64,000 nucleotides of DNA from Gordonia neofelifaecis NRRL B-59395 (lineage in GTDB: Bacteria; Actinomycetota; Actinomycetes; Mycobacteriales; Mycobacteriaceae), in contig NZ_AEUD01000012.1 of assembly GCF_000192435.1 (NCBI RefSeq), positions 62,001-126,000 of the forward strand. Reading direction: 5' to 3'. Positions within the stretch are counted from its first letter, which is position 1; every line of letters begins with the position of its first letter. The translations under genes were made by a program, and so were the position numbers. Shown here one piece after another: positions 34,354 through 43,999 of the stretch. The notes below the pieces were generated by a model that was not told where the DNA came from, made no database searches, and saw nothing but the letters and a program-made list of their open reading frames with translations.

Positions 34354-35322
34354 TCACTCCTCTTCCTGGGTGGCGAGGTCGCCTGGAGCTGTCGTGCCCT
34401 CGGAGTCGAAGGCGTTGTCGGTGAGGTCGGCGACCGCTTCCGGGTCGCGGAGGTCGACGCCGATGAGGACGCCGACGTTGTCGATGAGTCGGGCCGGCCC
34501 GACGCGCGCGGCCACCAGCAGTCGGCCGTCGCCCTCGGCTGGCGCCTCCTGCAGGCCGCGGCCCCGCACCTCGAGGTAGTCGACCTCGATCTCCGGCGCG
34601 GTGTCCAGGACGGCGCGGGCAGCGGCGACGATCGCCTCCGGCCCACCGGCGGCGGCATGGGTGCCCGCCAGCAGCGCCGCGGACAGGATGGTCGCCAGCT
34701 CGCGCTCGTCGGCCGACAGGTAGCGATTGCGCGACGACAGCGCCAGGCCGTCTGCCTCGCGGACCGTCGGCACGCCGATGATCTCCACATCCATGTTCAG
34801 GTCGTGAACCATCTGGTTGATCAGGACGAGCTGCTGGTAGTCCTTCTCACCGAAGTAGGCGGCGTGTGGTGCCGCGATGTTGAGCAGCTTGTTGACGACG
34901 GTCAGCATGCCGGCGAAGTGCGTGGGGCGCGACTGCCCTTCGAGGATCGCGCCGGCTTCGCCCGGCTGCACCGTGGTGCGCGGTCCGGACGGATACATGG
35001 CCGACGCGGTCGGCGCGAACACCAGCTCGACGCCGAGCGGCTCCAGCAGGGCGCAGTCGGCGTCGAACGTCCGCGGGTAGGCGTCGAGGTCCTCCCCCGC
35101 GCCGAACTGCAGCGGGTTGACGAAGATCGAGACGATGACGACGTCGCACCGACGCTTGGCGGCCTTCACCAACTGCAGATGCCCCTGGTGCAGGGCGCCC
35201 ATCGTCGGCACCAGCGCGACCCGCTTGCCCGCCGCGCGGAGCGCCTTCGTGACGCGGTGCAGCTGCGCCGGGTCGCGATGGACGGTCATCCGGCCGGGTG
35301 CGTAGAGGTCTGATCCGGTCAC
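34354..35322 (-). CDS. panC: Pantothenate synthetase
   Basis: 322 aa from GTG 35322, which overlaps the DUF2520 stop by 4 nt. Nucleotidyltransferase motifs [15 protein letters not shown] and [17 protein letters not shown], then [10 protein letters not shown]. Joins pantoate and beta-alanine using ATP. The acidic C-terminal tail after about residue 290 is slightly longer than usual. Confidence 0.95.
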   Translation of the reverse strand: MTGSDLYAPGRMTVHRDPAQLHRVTKALRAAGKRVALVPTMGALHQGHLQLVKAAKRRCDVVIVSIFVNPLQFGAGEDLDAYPRTFDADCALLEPLGVELVFAPTASAMYPSGPRTTVQPGEAGAILEGQSRPTHFAGMLTVVNKLLNIAAPHAAYFGEKDYQQLVLINQMVHDLNMDVEIIGVPTVREADGLALSSRNRYLSADERELATILSAALLAGTHAAAGGPEAIVAAARAVLDTAPEIEVDYLEVRGRGLQEAPAEGDGRLLVAARVGPARLIDNVGVLIGVDLRDPEAVADLTDNAFDSEGTTAPGDLATQEEE

Positions 35323-36236
35323 GCGTGTGCCTCCAGGAGGTCTCGGAGCTCGCGGCCGGCGCCGCTCTGGGAGGCGGCCCGGGCCGAGAGCGCCCGGTAG
35401 CCGTCGACGAGCTGATGGTCGGGCAGGGCCGCGAGGGCGGCGAGATGACGGCGGACGGTCGCGGCGTCGTCGCGGGCCACCGGCCCGGTGAGGGCCGCGC
35501 CGCCCATCTCGAGGACGTTGTCAAGGGACGCGCGGACCAGCGGCGCGAGCACGCGCCGCGCGATGCCGGGGTCGGGTCCGTCGACGGTCGCGGTCGCACT
35601 GTGTTCGCCGTGCGGACCGGCGATCGCCGCGTCGAGCGCCGTCACGGCATCGGTGATCAGGGCGATCAGATTGTTGGCGCCGTGCGCCAGGGCTGCGTGG
35701 TACAGCGTGCGGTCGGACTCGGCGATCCGCACCGGGGTGCCGCCCATCTCCAGCACCAATGCGGCGGCGATCGCATCGCCGATCTCGTCATCCGACGTGA
35801 TGCCGAAGCACGACGAGGCGAGCCGCGCCGTGTCGTCCGAGCTGCCGACGAAGGTCATGGCGGGATGCACGGCGATGGTCACCGCACCGAGTCGTGCGAG
35901 CGGCTCCAGAACGGCGACGCCGAGCGCACCGGCAGTGTGAGCGACGATCGTGCCCGGTCGCGGCCCCGCTGCGGCGACGGCGTCCACGACGGTCGGCAGC
36001 GCGGTGTCCGGGACCGCGAGAATCAGGAGCTGAGAATCGGCGACGACGCCGGATGGATCAAGGATGCGGGCCTGTGGCAGGCGCAGAGCGGCGCGGCCGC
36101 GTGATTCCGGGGAACGCGCGGTCAGCGACGCGACGTCGTGCCCGACCGCGGCGAGCGCTTCGCCGAGCGCGGTGCCGACTCGACCGGCCGAGATGATGCC
36201 GACACGCATGCGTGCCGCGGCCATCGGTGAATTCAC
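35319..36236 (-). CDS. Rossmann-like and DUF2520 domain-containing protein
   Basis: 305 aa from GTG 36236 (GGAGG 7 nt upstream); longer in-frame starts read into the repeat region and are rejected. N-terminal NAD(P)-binding [16 protein letters not shown] (about 13-28) and C-terminal DUF2520 helices ([20 protein letters not shown]). It resembles ketopantoate-reductase-like folds and always sits before panC in mycolata (M. tuberculosis Rv3603c). A role in pantothenate synthesis is inferred from this fixed position, not shown. First gene of the panC-panD-coaX-maoC operon. Confidence 0.88.
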   Translation of the reverse strand: MNSPMAAARMRVGIISAGRVGTALGEALAAVGHDVASLTARSPESRGRAALRLPQARILDPSGVVADSQLLILAVPDTALPTVVDAVAAAGPRPGTIVAHTAGALGVAVLEPLARLGAVTIAVHPAMTFVGSSDDTARLASSCFGITSDDEIGDAIAAALVLEMGGTPVRIAESDRTLYHAALAHGANNLIALITDAVTALDAAIAGPHGEHSATATVDGPDPGIARRVLAPLVRASLDNVLEMGGAALTGPVARDDAATVRRHLAALAALPDHQLVDGYRALSARAASQSGAGRELRDLLEAHA

Positions 36237-36362
36237 CGCCGTTCCTCCATTCCGTTCCAGTCCCTGCTCACGATCACGGAGCCTCGGGTACCAGACGTTC
36301 GCCACCACGATAGGCGCGGCCGCAGCGTCCCGGCTACGCGGTGTGACAACTTTCACCACGCG

Positions 36363-36636
36363 GGTGGTTGAGCGATCGCAGCGCCGCTGGCCCGCTGGTT
36401 GAGCGATCGCCCCGCCCGCTGGTTGAGCGAGCGGAGCGAGTCGAAACCGACGAAACCCGGGCTGGAAATCACTACCAGCCCAGGTCACGAGGTTTCGACT
36501 CGCTCCGCTCGCTCAACCAGCGAGAGGGGCGCGCTCGACCAGCGAGAGAGGCACGCCCAACCGGCGAGCGGGGCGCGCTCAACCAGCGAGAGAGGCACGC
36601 TCAACCAGCGAGAGGGGCGCGCTCAACTGACGAGAG
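36363..36636. repeat. Repeat cluster: 32-bp inverted repeat and 22-bp tandem array
   Basis: This fills most of the 404-nt gap between DUF2520 and DUF6779. Perfect 32-bp inverted arms lie at 36417-36448 and 36491-36522 (right arm core GGTTTCGACTCGCTCCGCTC), with an inner GGGCTGG/CCAGCCC stem in the 42-nt spacer. From 36511 a 22-bp unit (gctcaaccagcgagaggggc...) repeats about 5.7 times with few changes. Two or three degenerate GGTTGAGCGA units lie to the left. It is the same family as the 60-bp array at 32398. No coding function. Confidence 0.85.
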
Positions 36637-36640
36637 TCGT

Positions 36641-37546
36641 TCAGTCGCGGCGGCGGCGACCACGCTGACTGAGCAGTTCACTGGCCGGGCGGCCCGCGGA
36701 GTGCGCGCCGTCGTCGCTCGGCGGCGCCGATCGGCGCCCCTGGCCCGACTGCTGCGGCTGCACCGGCTGCGGCCCGGTCTCCGGGACTTCCGGGGGTTCA
36801 TACGCCTGCGCCCCGTAGGCGACGCGCTCGATCTGTGTGGTGGCCGCCGGGTCGTCGGACTCCGGCGCGGCGGCCGGGGCCTCCTCCGGCGCGTCCGTCA
36901 CCACGGGGATGATCTCGGTGAGTTCCACCGGATCGACCTCTTCGACGTCCTGCGGCTCGTCGGGCAGATGACGACCGGGATCCGACGGCGGCGCGGTCGA
37001 CGCGAAATCTCGGTCGGCCACCACTCGATCGTCGGCGGCCGCGGTGGCGTACCCGGCACCGGCCAGACCCGAACCGAGTTCACGCGGCCGTTCCAGACCG
37101 ATCGCCGCGCGCATGTCGGGCAGCGGGGTGCCGAGCAGTTGCTCGAGGCTGGCCCGCAACGCCAGCACCTGCGCCTTGAGTTCCTCGAGCTCCACGTTCG
37201 ACTCGCTCGCGACCTCCTGACGGATCGCGGATTCGACATCCGATTCGTACTGGCGCCGCGCGGCGATCTCTCGCTCGAGCTGCAGTTCGTACACGAGCCG
37301 AAGATCCCGGCTGCGGGACTCCGCGACGTCGGCCTGCCTGCGGTACTTCGTCACCAGCACCGCGCCGATCACCGCGGCCCACAGCGCGGCGATCACCGCG
37401 AGCGTCGCCGGAACGGAGAAGTCGTTGCCGAAGATCATCAACAGACTGGCCACGATGGCGAGCACGACGAACAACCCGATGAGCCATTGTCCGGCCGACG
37501 ACGGTCGTTTCTTGGCGGCCTCTTCGGATCGTTCCTTAGTGGTCAT
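36641..37546 (-). CDS. DUF6779-type membrane protein
   Basis: 301 aa. Two adjacent transmembrane helices (about 21-40 and 46-66), a charged coiled-coil region (about 70-125, rich in Glu/Arg/Gln) and an acidic, Pro-rich disordered tail. In M. tuberculosis the equivalent (Rv3604c) also lies between folK/DUF3180 and the DUF2520 gene. Function unknown. The stop codon is 5 nt from a repeat array. Confidence 0.8.
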   Translation of the reverse strand: MTTKERSEEAAKKRPSSAGQWLIGLFVVLAIVASLLMIFGNDFSVPATLAVIAALWAAVIGAVLVTKYRRQADVAESRSRDLRLVYELQLEREIAARRQYESDVESAIRQEVASESNVELEELKAQVLALRASLEQLLGTPLPDMRAAIGLERPRELGSGLAGAGYATAAADDRVVADRDFASTAPPSDPGRHLPDEPQDVEEVDPVELTEIIPVVTDAPEEAPAAAPESDDPAATTQIERVAYGAQAYEPPEVPETGPQPVQPQQSGQGRRSAPPSDDGAHSAGRPASELLSQRGRRRRD

Positions 37547-37608
37547 GAAGGCAAACTTACCGCCCTTGACACCGCGACCGGCGTCACCGAGCGGTCCGTG
37601 TCGGAGAT

Positions 37609-38163
37609 TCACGCAGGTGCGGGAGGGCTGTTCGGAGTCGTTTCCGCGTTGTCGGCCGAGGGATCGTCCGGCGCCCGGCAGCAGTGCTCGAGCCACAGGG
37701 CGGCGGCGGCGAGCACGATGCCGCCGACCAGTCCGACGATCGCGCCGATCCGGTCCGCGCGGGCCGCCTCGAGTATCCCGTTCTGCAGCAGGAACACCAG
37801 CACGCCGGCCCAGCCGCCCGCGGCGACCGCGCCCAGGATGGCCGAGGCCTTGGCCAGCGCAACCAGCCGAGCCGCATTGATCGGGTGCAGCTGCCCCTTT
37901 CCGCGCCCGATCTCCTTCTCCGCCACACGCTTTCGCACGATGAAACCGATCACCACCTCGAGCGCTGCGACCACATAGAGTGAGATACCCGACAGCCACG
38001 GCAGGCTCGGGAAGGCCCCGTAGTTGTAGTGGATCAGGATCCAGAGCGCGATCGCGACCACCACGGCGACGACCATCAGATCCCGGATCCGCGTCGGTCC
38101 GAGTTTGTGGCCCTCATCGTCGCCGGGCTGCTGATCGGGCCCGGACGGGGTCGGCATGGTCAT
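37609..38163 (-). CDS. DUF3180 family membrane protein
   Basis: 184 aa. Four hydrophobic segments (about 28-46, 52-76, 98-119 and 126-148), typical of DUF3180 (Rv3605c type). The ATG at 38163 overlaps the folK stop by 4 nt. Conserved directly downstream of folK in mycolata; function unknown. Confidence 0.85.
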   Translation of the reverse strand: MTMPTPSGPDQQPGDDEGHKLGPTRIRDLMVVAVVVAIALWILIHYNYGAFPSLPWLSGISLYVVAALEVVIGFIVRKRVAEKEIGRGKGQLHPINAARLVALAKASAILGAVAAGGWAGVLVFLLQNGILEAARADRIGAIVGLVGGIVLAAAALWLEHCCRAPDDPSADNAETTPNSPPAPA

Positions 38164-38669
38164 CCCGCAGCCCCCGCTCGACGCACGCCCGCGACCTCGT
38201 CCGGGTCGAGGGCCTCGATCAGCGTCGTCACCGCAAGTTCCCCGTCCGGCGTCACCAGCCGCGCGTCCGGATCGATCTCCAGCCACGGGACCAGGACGAA
38301 CGCCCGCTGCGCTGCGCGCGGGTGCGGCAGCGTCAGTTCGGGATCGTCGGAGATCACCGTCGCGCCGTCGACCTCGACCGTCACCACATCGACGTCGAGC
38401 GTCCGGGGCCCCCAGCGGACGTCGCGCACCCGCTGCGCCTCTCGCTCCATCTCCCAGCAGAACTCCAGCCACTCCCGCGGCGTTCGCTCGCCTTCGGCGA
38501 TGATCGTGATGTTCGCGAAGTCGTCCTGCTCCACCCCGCCCCACGGCGGCGTCAGGTACACGCTCGACGCGGCCCGCAGCTCGCTGCCGAGCGCACTCAC
38601 CACGCGCTGCAGGTGTGCACGACTGTCGCCGATGTTGGACCCGGCCGACAGAACCGCACGCGAGGTCAC
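38160..38669 (-). CDS. folK: 2-amino-4-hydroxy-6-hydroxymethyldihydropteridine diphosphokinase
   Basis: 169 aa from GTG 38669, overlapping the folB stop by 4 nt. HPPK signature [12 protein letters not shown] (about 91-102), start [14 protein letters not shown] and [18 protein letters not shown]. Transfers pyrophosphate from ATP to the pterin before condensation with p-aminobenzoate. Confidence 0.95.
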   Translation of the reverse strand: MTSRAVLSAGSNIGDSRAHLQRVVSALGSELRAASSVYLTPPWGGVEQDDFANITIIAEGERTPREWLEFCWEMEREAQRVRDVRWGPRTLDVDVVTVEVDGATVISDDPELTLPHPRAAQRAFVLVPWLEIDPDARLVTPDGELAVTTLIEALDPDEVAGVRRAGAAG

Positions 38670-39064
38670 GACGTCGCCTGCCTCGCCGCCGCGACGGCCC
38701 GGGTCTTCACCGAGCGACGGGTGACGACCGCGACGTCGTCGAAGGCGAGGGGGATCGGCGCCGACGGCTTGTGCACCGTGACTTCGCACGCGGAGATCCG
38801 CGCATCGCCCATGATCGTGTCGGCGATCTCGGCGCCGACCGTCTCGATCAGGTTGCGCGGTGTGCCCGCGACGATGTCGTGCGCCTGCTGCGCCAGACCG
38901 CCGTAGTCGACGGTGTCGGCGAGGTCGTCGCTGGCTGCGGCCGCCTGGAGGTCGAGCCACAGGGTGATGTCGATGATGAAGTCCTGGCCGTCGCGGCGCT
39001 CGTGGTCGAAGACCCCGTGGTTGCCGCGGACCCGCAGTCCGCGCAGTTCGATGCGATCAGCCAT
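38666..39064 (-). CDS. folB: Dihydroneopterin aldolase
   Basis: 132 aa. [20 protein letters not shown] with the substrate-binding Glu, then [15 protein letters not shown] and the catalytic Lys in VTVHKPSAP. Converts dihydroneopterin to 6-hydroxymethyl-dihydropterin. Its start overlaps the folP stop by 8 nt. Confidence 0.95.
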   Translation of the reverse strand: MADRIELRGLRVRGNHGVFDHERRDGQDFIIDITLWLDLQAAAASDDLADTVDYGGLAQQAHDIVAGTPRNLIETVGAEIADTIMGDARISACEVTVHKPSAPIPLAFDDVAVVTRRSVKTRAVAAARQATS

Positions 39065-39959
39065 GTTCCCTGCCTCTCCGGCCGCCGCCTCGCCAGGCGA
39101 GGGCCACTTCGATGGCGTCGCGACTGGCCGCGACGTCGTGCACCCGGACACCCCAGGCGCCGCCGGCCGCGGACAGCGCGGAGATCGCCGCGGTGGCGAC
39201 CTCGCGCCCCGCCGGCGGCCGATCGACGCCGTCTCGCTGCAGCAGCGATCCGAGGAAACGTTTGCGAGAGGCACCGATCAGCACGGGGAAGCCCAACCCC
39301 ACCAGGGTCGGGAGAGCGTGCAGCAGCGCCCAGTTGTGTTCGGCGGTCTTCGCGAAACCGAGCCCCGGATCCAACACGATCTGGTCCGGGTCGACACCTG
39401 CCGCGACCGCGGCGTCCACCTGACCGAGCAGTTCGCCGGTCACCTCGGCGACCACGTCGCGATACCCGCCGGCCTCGTCGACGCGGTGGGTGAAGTGACG
39501 ATCGCCGCCCGGTGCGTCGTCGGCCGGCCGCCAGTGCATGAGGATCCACGGGACGCCCGCATCCGCGAGGACGCGGCCCATGTCGGGATCGGCACGACCG
39601 CCGGACACATCGTTGATCAGGTCCGCTCCGGCCGCCAGCGCATCGGCCGCCACCGCGGCGCGCATGGTGTCCACCGACACCCGGGCACCCGCCGCGACGA
39701 GTTCCCGGATCACCGGCACGACGCGCGCCGACTCGGTCGCCGGGTCCACGCGGACAGCGCCCGGCCTGGTCGACTCGCCGCCGACGTCGATGATGTCGGC
39801 GCCCGCGCCCCGCAACTCGAGTCCGTGTGCGACCGCCCGGTCACGCTGGAGGTAGCGGCCGCCGTCGGAGAACGAGTCCGCGGTCACGTTCAGCACCCCC
39901 ATCACGAGGGTGCGGTCGAGCTCGTCGGCCCCTGCGCTCACCGGGCGGTCCGGGTTCAC
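39057..39959 (-). CDS. folP: Dihydropteroate synthase
   Basis: 300 aa from GTG 39959, overlapping the folE stop by 4 nt (GTGA); a second GTG seven codons on is possible. DHPS motifs [46 protein letters not shown] and [10 protein letters not shown] are intact, the last holding the sulfonamide-sensitive loop residues. Condenses p-aminobenzoate with the pterin pyrophosphate. Only one folP is in the window. Confidence 0.95.
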   Translation of the reverse strand: MNPDRPVSAGADELDRTLVMGVLNVTADSFSDGGRYLQRDRAVAHGLELRGAGADIIDVGGESTRPGAVRVDPATESARVVPVIRELVAAGARVSVDTMRAAVAADALAAGADLINDVSGGRADPDMGRVLADAGVPWILMHWRPADDAPGGDRHFTHRVDEAGGYRDVVAEVTGELLGQVDAAVAAGVDPDQIVLDPGLGFAKTAEHNWALLHALPTLVGLGFPVLIGASRKRFLGSLLQRDGVDRPPAGREVATAAISALSAAGGAWGVRVHDVAASRDAIEVALAWRGGGRRGREHG

Positions 39960-40624
39960 CGCGTGATGAGGTCGAGTGCTTCGCCGCGGGAGACCGCACT
40001 GGTCTTGAACAGGCCGCGCACCGCCGAGGTCGTGGTGCGGGCGCCCGGCTTGCGGATGCCGCGCATCGCCATGCACAGGTGCTCGGCCTCGATCACGACG
40101 ATCACGCCGCGCGGATCCAGCTTGCGCACCAGCGCGTCGGCGATCTGGCTGGTCAGTCGTTCCTGGACCTGCGGGCGCTTCGCATACAGGTCGACGACGC
40201 GAGCCAGCTTCGACAGCCCCGTGACCTGGCCGGTCTCTCCCGGGATGTAGCCGACGTGGGCCACACCGTGGAAGGACACCAGGTGATGCTCGCAGGTCGA
40301 GTACATCGGGATGTCCTTCACCAGCACGAGTTCCTCGTGGTCCTCGTCGAAGACGGTCGCCAGCACCTCGTCGGGATCGGTGTAGAGACCCGCGAACATC
40401 TCGCGGTACGCGTTGGCGACCCGGGTCGGCGTGCGCTTGAGTCCGGCGCGGTCGGGATCCTCGCCGACGGCGATCAGGAGCTCGCGCACGGCGGCCTCGG
40501 CCCGGGCCTGGTCGAACAGCCGGTCGCCTGCGGCCGCCGGGACGTGCAGGGCGTCGACGGCGTGTGCGCCGCCGTCACCGTTCCGATCGATGCTGGTGGT
40601 CATCTCCCCATGCTCTCCGTTCAC
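39956..40624 (-). CDS. folE: GTP cyclohydrolase I
   Basis: 222 aa from GTG 40624 (GAAGGAG 6 nt upstream); GTG 40639, which overlaps the ftsH stop, and ATG 40603 are alternatives. Zinc ligands in [12 protein letters not shown] and [11 protein letters not shown], plus TSAVRGLFK at the C-terminus. First step from GTP to folate. Its place directly after ftsH and before folP matches M. tuberculosis. Confidence 0.95.
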   Translation of the reverse strand: MNGEHGEMTTSIDRNGDGGAHAVDALHVPAAAGDRLFDQARAEAAVRELLIAVGEDPDRAGLKRTPTRVANAYREMFAGLYTDPDEVLATVFDEDHEELVLVKDIPMYSTCEHHLVSFHGVAHVGYIPGETGQVTGLSKLARVVDLYAKRPQVQERLTSQIADALVRKLDPRGVIVVIEAEHLCMAMRGIRKPGARTTTSAVRGLFKTSAVSRGEALDLITR

Positions 40625-40635
40625 TGGGGTCTCCT

Positions 40636-41796
40636 TCACTGCCCGTCCCGCCGATCGTCCGCGGGCGGCCAGCCCGGGGCCGACCAGTCGCGCGGTGCAC
40701 CGTAGTCGGGGCGAGTGCCGTGACCGTGGCCGGAACGCGGTGCGTGCGGTCCGGTGCCCGGCTCCGCCGCCGGATCCGGGTACTGCTGCGGGTTTCCGTT
40801 TCCGGGCGCACCGTACTGCGGGGTTCCCGGCTGGGGTGCCGCGGGATACGGCTCGCCGTACGGCTGTCCGGTGTACTGCTGCGGAGTCCCCTGCTGCGGC
40901 GCGCCGTAGGGCTGGCCGCCGTACTGCGGGGCCTGCGGCTGCGGGGCACCGTACTGGGCGGGCTGTCCGTACGCCGGCGTCGCGGGGTCCGCCTGCGGAG
41001 TCACCGGCACCGGCTCCTCGACCGGCGGCCACGGCTCGCCGCGTTCGGCGGCGAGCTCGCCCGGGGTCTTGATCGGCGGCTTAGAGCTCGGGACGCGTTC
41101 GCCGAAGACGTCGAACTTGGTGATCCGCGGTCGCTTGCCGACCTCGTCGAGAATCGTCTCGAGATCCTTGCGGACCAGCGTCTCCTTCTCCAGCAGCTGC
41201 CCGGCGAGCACGTCGAGCACGTCGCGGTACTGGTTCAGGATCGACCACGCCTCGGTGTGCGCGGCCTCGATCAGGTTGCGGACCTCCTCGTCGATCTCGG
41301 CGGCGACACCGGTCGAGTAGTCGGGCGTGGAACCCATTCCCCGTCCGAGGAACGGGTCACCCTGCTCCTGCCCGTAGCGCACCGCGCCGAGCTTGGCGCT
41401 CATGCCGTACTCGGTCACCATCGCGCGGGCGATCTTGGTGGCCTGGTCGATGTCGGAGCTCGCACCGGTGGTCGGCTCGTGGAAGACGAGTTCCTCGGCC
41501 GCACGACCGCCCATCGCCATCACCAGGCGCGCGATCATCTCCGACCGGGTCATCAGGTCCTTGTCCTGTTCCGGGACCGCGAGCGCATGCCCGCCGGTGC
41601 GTCCGCGCGCCAGGATGGTGACCTTGTAGATCGGGTCGAGGTCCGGCATCGCCCACGCGGCCAGCGTGTGACCGCTCTCGTGGTACGCGACCACCTTCTT
41701 CTCGTGCTCGCTGATGATGCGGCTCTTCCGGGCCAGATTGGCGTCCGCCGTTCTCGACCGTGGTGAGTCGTAGTGTGCCTCGTTCGAGCGCCTCAC
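40636..41796 (-). CDS. ftsH: FtsH, C-terminal protease part in a shifted frame
   Basis: This ORF carries the M41 peptidase half of FtsH: HEXXH zinc site in [13 protein letters not shown] (H39/H43 of the ORF), [31 protein letters not shown] and [17 protein letters not shown]. Homology starts at [11 protein letters not shown] (about 41729). Upstream codons to GTG 41796 have no FtsH similarity and no good Shine-Dalgarno sequence. The last ~110 residues are a Gln/Pro/Tyr/Gly-rich tail ([10 protein letters not shown]-like repeats). It should form one protein with the N-terminal ORF at 41357-42982; the frame break is near 41731-41782. Confidence 0.85.
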   Translation of the reverse strand: MRRSNEAHYDSPRSRTADANLARKSRIISEHEKKVVAYHESGHTLAAWAMPDLDPIYKVTILARGRTGGHALAVPEQDKDLMTRSEMIARLVMAMGGRAAEELVFHEPTTGASSDIDQATKIARAMVTEYGMSAKLGAVRYGQEQGDPFLGRGMGSTPDYSTGVAAEIDEEVRNLIEAAHTEAWSILNQYRDVLDVLAGQLLEKETLVRKDLETILDEVGKRPRITKFDVFGERVPSSKPPIKTPGELAAERGEPWPPVEEPVPVTPQADPATPAYGQPAQYGAPQPQAPQYGGQPYGAPQQGTPQQYTGQPYGEPYPAAPQPGTPQYGAPGNGNPQQYPDPAAEPGTGPHAPRSGHGHGTRPDYGAPRDWSAPGWPPADDRRDGQ

Positions 41797-42982
41797 CGGT
41801 GATCACCGTCTTGTTCTCACGCGCGGTGAGCAGGGCCGACTCGTTGATGACGTTCGCGAGGTCGGCGCCGGACATGCCCGGGGTGCGCTTGGCGAGACCG
41901 TCGAGGTCCGCGTCGGGCGCGATCGGCTTGCCCTTCGAGTGCACCGCGAGGATCGCCTTGCGGCCCGCGATGTCCGGGTTGCTGACCGGGATCTGCCGAT
42001 CGAAGCGACCGGGACGCAGGAGGGCCGGGTCGAGGATGTCGGGCCGGTTGGTGGCCGCCATCACGATGACGCCGGAGCGGTCGCCGAAGCCGTCCATCTC
42101 GACGAGCAGCTGGTTCAGCGTCTGCTCGCGTTCATCGTGACCGCCGCCGAGACCGGCACCGCGCTGACGTCCGACGGCATCGATCTCGTCGACGAAGATG
42201 ATGCACGGGCTGCTCTGCTTGGCCTGTTCGAACAGATCGCGGACGCGCGACGCACCGACGCCGACGAACATCTCGACGAAGTCCGAGCCGGAGATCGTGA
42301 AGAACGGGACGCCCGCCTCGCCGGCCACCGCGCGTGCGAGGAGTGTCTTGCCGGTGCCGGGCGGACCGTAGAGGAGCACGCCCTTGGGGATCTTGGCGCC
42401 GAGCGCCTGATAGCGCGCCGGGTTCTGCAGGAAGTCGCGGATCTCGTCGAGCTCCTCGACTGCCTCGTCAGCGCCCGCCACATCGGCGAACGTGGTCTTG
42501 GGCATGTCCTTGCTGAGCTGCTTGGCCTTCGACTTGCCGAAGCCCATCACGCCGCCGCGGCCGCCCTGCATCCGGCTCATCACGAAGAAGAACAGGCCGA
42601 ACAGGATCACCATCGGGAGGACGAAGATCAGGATCGACTGCCAGATCCCCGAGTCCTTGGTGACGTTGGTCTGATACTCGGCGCCGGAGTTGACGACCGA
42701 GTTGAACACCCGGTTGGTCACCCCCGCCGGGTACTGCGTCGAGATCTTGGTGGCGTCGGAGTCGTCCACCTTGATCGGCTGCTTGAGCTCGATCCGGAGG
42801 CGCTGCTCGCGATCGTCGATCTGGACCGACTTCACGTTCTTCTTGTCCAACTGGGTCATCGCGACCGACGTGTCGACGTCGGAGTACTCGCGATCGGAAT
42901 TCCGCATCATGCTGAAGCCCCAGATGGCGAACAGAATGACGGCCACGATGGCCAGATTCCGGAACAGTGTCTTGCGATTCAT
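41357..42982 (-). CDS. ftsH: FtsH, N-terminal membrane and AAA+ ATPase part (frame lost after about residue 397)
   Basis: Start ATG 42982. Transmembrane helices at about 9-25 and 115-135 with the extracytoplasmic domain between, AAA+ Walker A GPPGTGKT (206-213), Walker B IIFVDEID and [24 protein letters not shown] are all normal. After GEALE (about residue 397) the FtsH similarity stops, and the frame runs on as nonsense to 41357. Membrane-bound FtsH degrades misfolded membrane proteins and is essential in mycobacteria. The split is therefore more likely a sequence error or a very recent mutation than a stable state. Confidence 0.88.
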   Translation of the reverse strand: MNRKTLFRNLAIVAVILFAIWGFSMMRNSDREYSDVDTSVAMTQLDKKNVKSVQIDDREQRLRIELKQPIKVDDSDATKISTQYPAGVTNRVFNSVVNSGAEYQTNVTKDSGIWQSILIFVLPMVILFGLFFFVMSRMQGGRGGVMGFGKSKAKQLSKDMPKTTFADVAGADEAVEELDEIRDFLQNPARYQALGAKIPKGVLLYGPPGTGKTLLARAVAGEAGVPFFTISGSDFVEMFVGVGASRVRDLFEQAKQSSPCIIFVDEIDAVGRQRGAGLGGGHDEREQTLNQLLVEMDGFGDRSGVIVMAATNRPDILDPALLRPGRFDRQIPVSNPDIAGRKAILAVHSKGKPIAPDADLDGLAKRTPGMSGADLANVINESALLTARENKTVITGEALERGTLRLTTVENGGRQSGPEEPHHQRAREEGGRVPRERSHAGRVGDAGPRPDLQGHHPGARTHRRACARGPGTGQGPDDPVGDDRAPGDGDGRSCGRGTRLPRADHRCELRHRPGHQDRPRDGDRVRHERQARRGALRAGAG

Positions 42983-43199
42983 GCGTGTACGCGTGGGCTC
43001 GGGTCGTCGCGTTCGGTGTGCACTACGCCACCGCGCCCATTTGTCCTTCCCGTCGACTCGAAATACGAGGCTACCTGTAGGAGGTCGGATACCTGCCGTC
43101 GAACGGTCCGCTCGAATCGAGGGCCGGCGTCAGTCGCCGCCTGCACACTCAACGTCGCAGGCGATCCGGATGTTCCGGCGGCCGATCAGCGGTGGCCGG

Positions 43200-43763
43200 T
43201 CAGGACGAGTACACCGCCGGATGCAGCTTGCCGACGTACGGCAGATCGCGGTAGCGCTCGGCGAAGTCGAGCCCGTATCCGACGACGAACTCGTTCGGGA
43301 TGTCGAAGCCGACGTCGGCGACGTCGAGGGTGGCCCGCACGGCCTCCGGCTTCCGCAGCAGGGTCACCACCTCCAGCGACCGCGGCGACCGCGTCGCGAG
43401 GTTCTTGATCAGCCACGACAGCGTGAGACCGGAGTCGATGATGTCCTCGACGATCAACACGTCGCGGTCGGTGATGTCCCGGTCGAGGTCCTTGAGGATC
43501 CGGACCACACCCGACGACGACGTCGACGACCCGTAGCTCGACACCGCCATGAACTCGAGCTGCGACGGGATCGGCAGCGCCCGCGCGAAGTCGGTCATGA
43601 ACATCACGGCGCCCTTGAGGACGCCGATCAGCACGAGGTCGTCGGGGGCGTCTTTGTACCGCTCACCCACCGCTTGAGCCATCTCCACCGTTCGAGCCTG
43701 AATCTGCTCCTGGGTGATCAGGACTTCTTCGATGTCATCGCCATAGCTGTCGTCGCGGTCCAC
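43200..43763 (-). CDS. hpt: Hypoxanthine(-guanine) phosphoribosyltransferase
   Basis: 187 aa from GTG 43763. PRPP-binding motif [17 protein letters not shown] (about 106-122), [17 protein letters not shown] and [18 protein letters not shown]. Salvages purine bases to nucleotides. Upstream partner of ftsH, 217 nt apart; that gap holds no ORF and presumably the ftsH promoter. In this window tilS, its usual mycolata neighbour, is 2.8 kb away. Confidence 0.94.
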   Translation of the reverse strand: MDRDDSYGDDIEEVLITQEQIQARTVEMAQAVGERYKDAPDDLVLIGVLKGAVMFMTDFARALPIPSQLEFMAVSSYGSSTSSSGVVRILKDLDRDITDRDVLIVEDIIDSGLTLSWLIKNLATRSPRSLEVVTLLRKPEAVRATLDVADVGFDIPNEFVVGYGLDFAERYRDLPYVGKLHPAVYSS

Positions 43764-43999
43764 CCCTATAGCTTCGCACGAGCCCCCGACTGCGCGACCG
43801 CGGGTTTGCCGATGGGGCTCCGTGCCGCCGGAGTCGACGCGGCCCAGACACCGGCGAATGGTCTTTTTTGTGACGTAGGCAACTCTGAATCGACGTTTCT
43901 GCGACTTCGGGATTGCCCCGAACGGGCGATTCACGTCCGATGTTGCGAACGCACGGACTTCGCCGACTGCGGCTCATTGAATCCCAGGAAAGGTTGAGC

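Noticed and set aside
36511-36636. CRISPR array
   Set aside because: 22-bp units are contiguous without spacers and there is no cas gene.
36368-37978. 536-residue plus-strand frame starting in the repeat cluster
   Set aside because: Begins as repeated LNQRE-like units encoded by the 22-bp array, then runs antisense to DUF6779 and DUF3180.
42983-43199. Small gene between ftsH and hpt
   Set aside because: No frame with a plausible start and length; most likely the ftsH promoter and leader.
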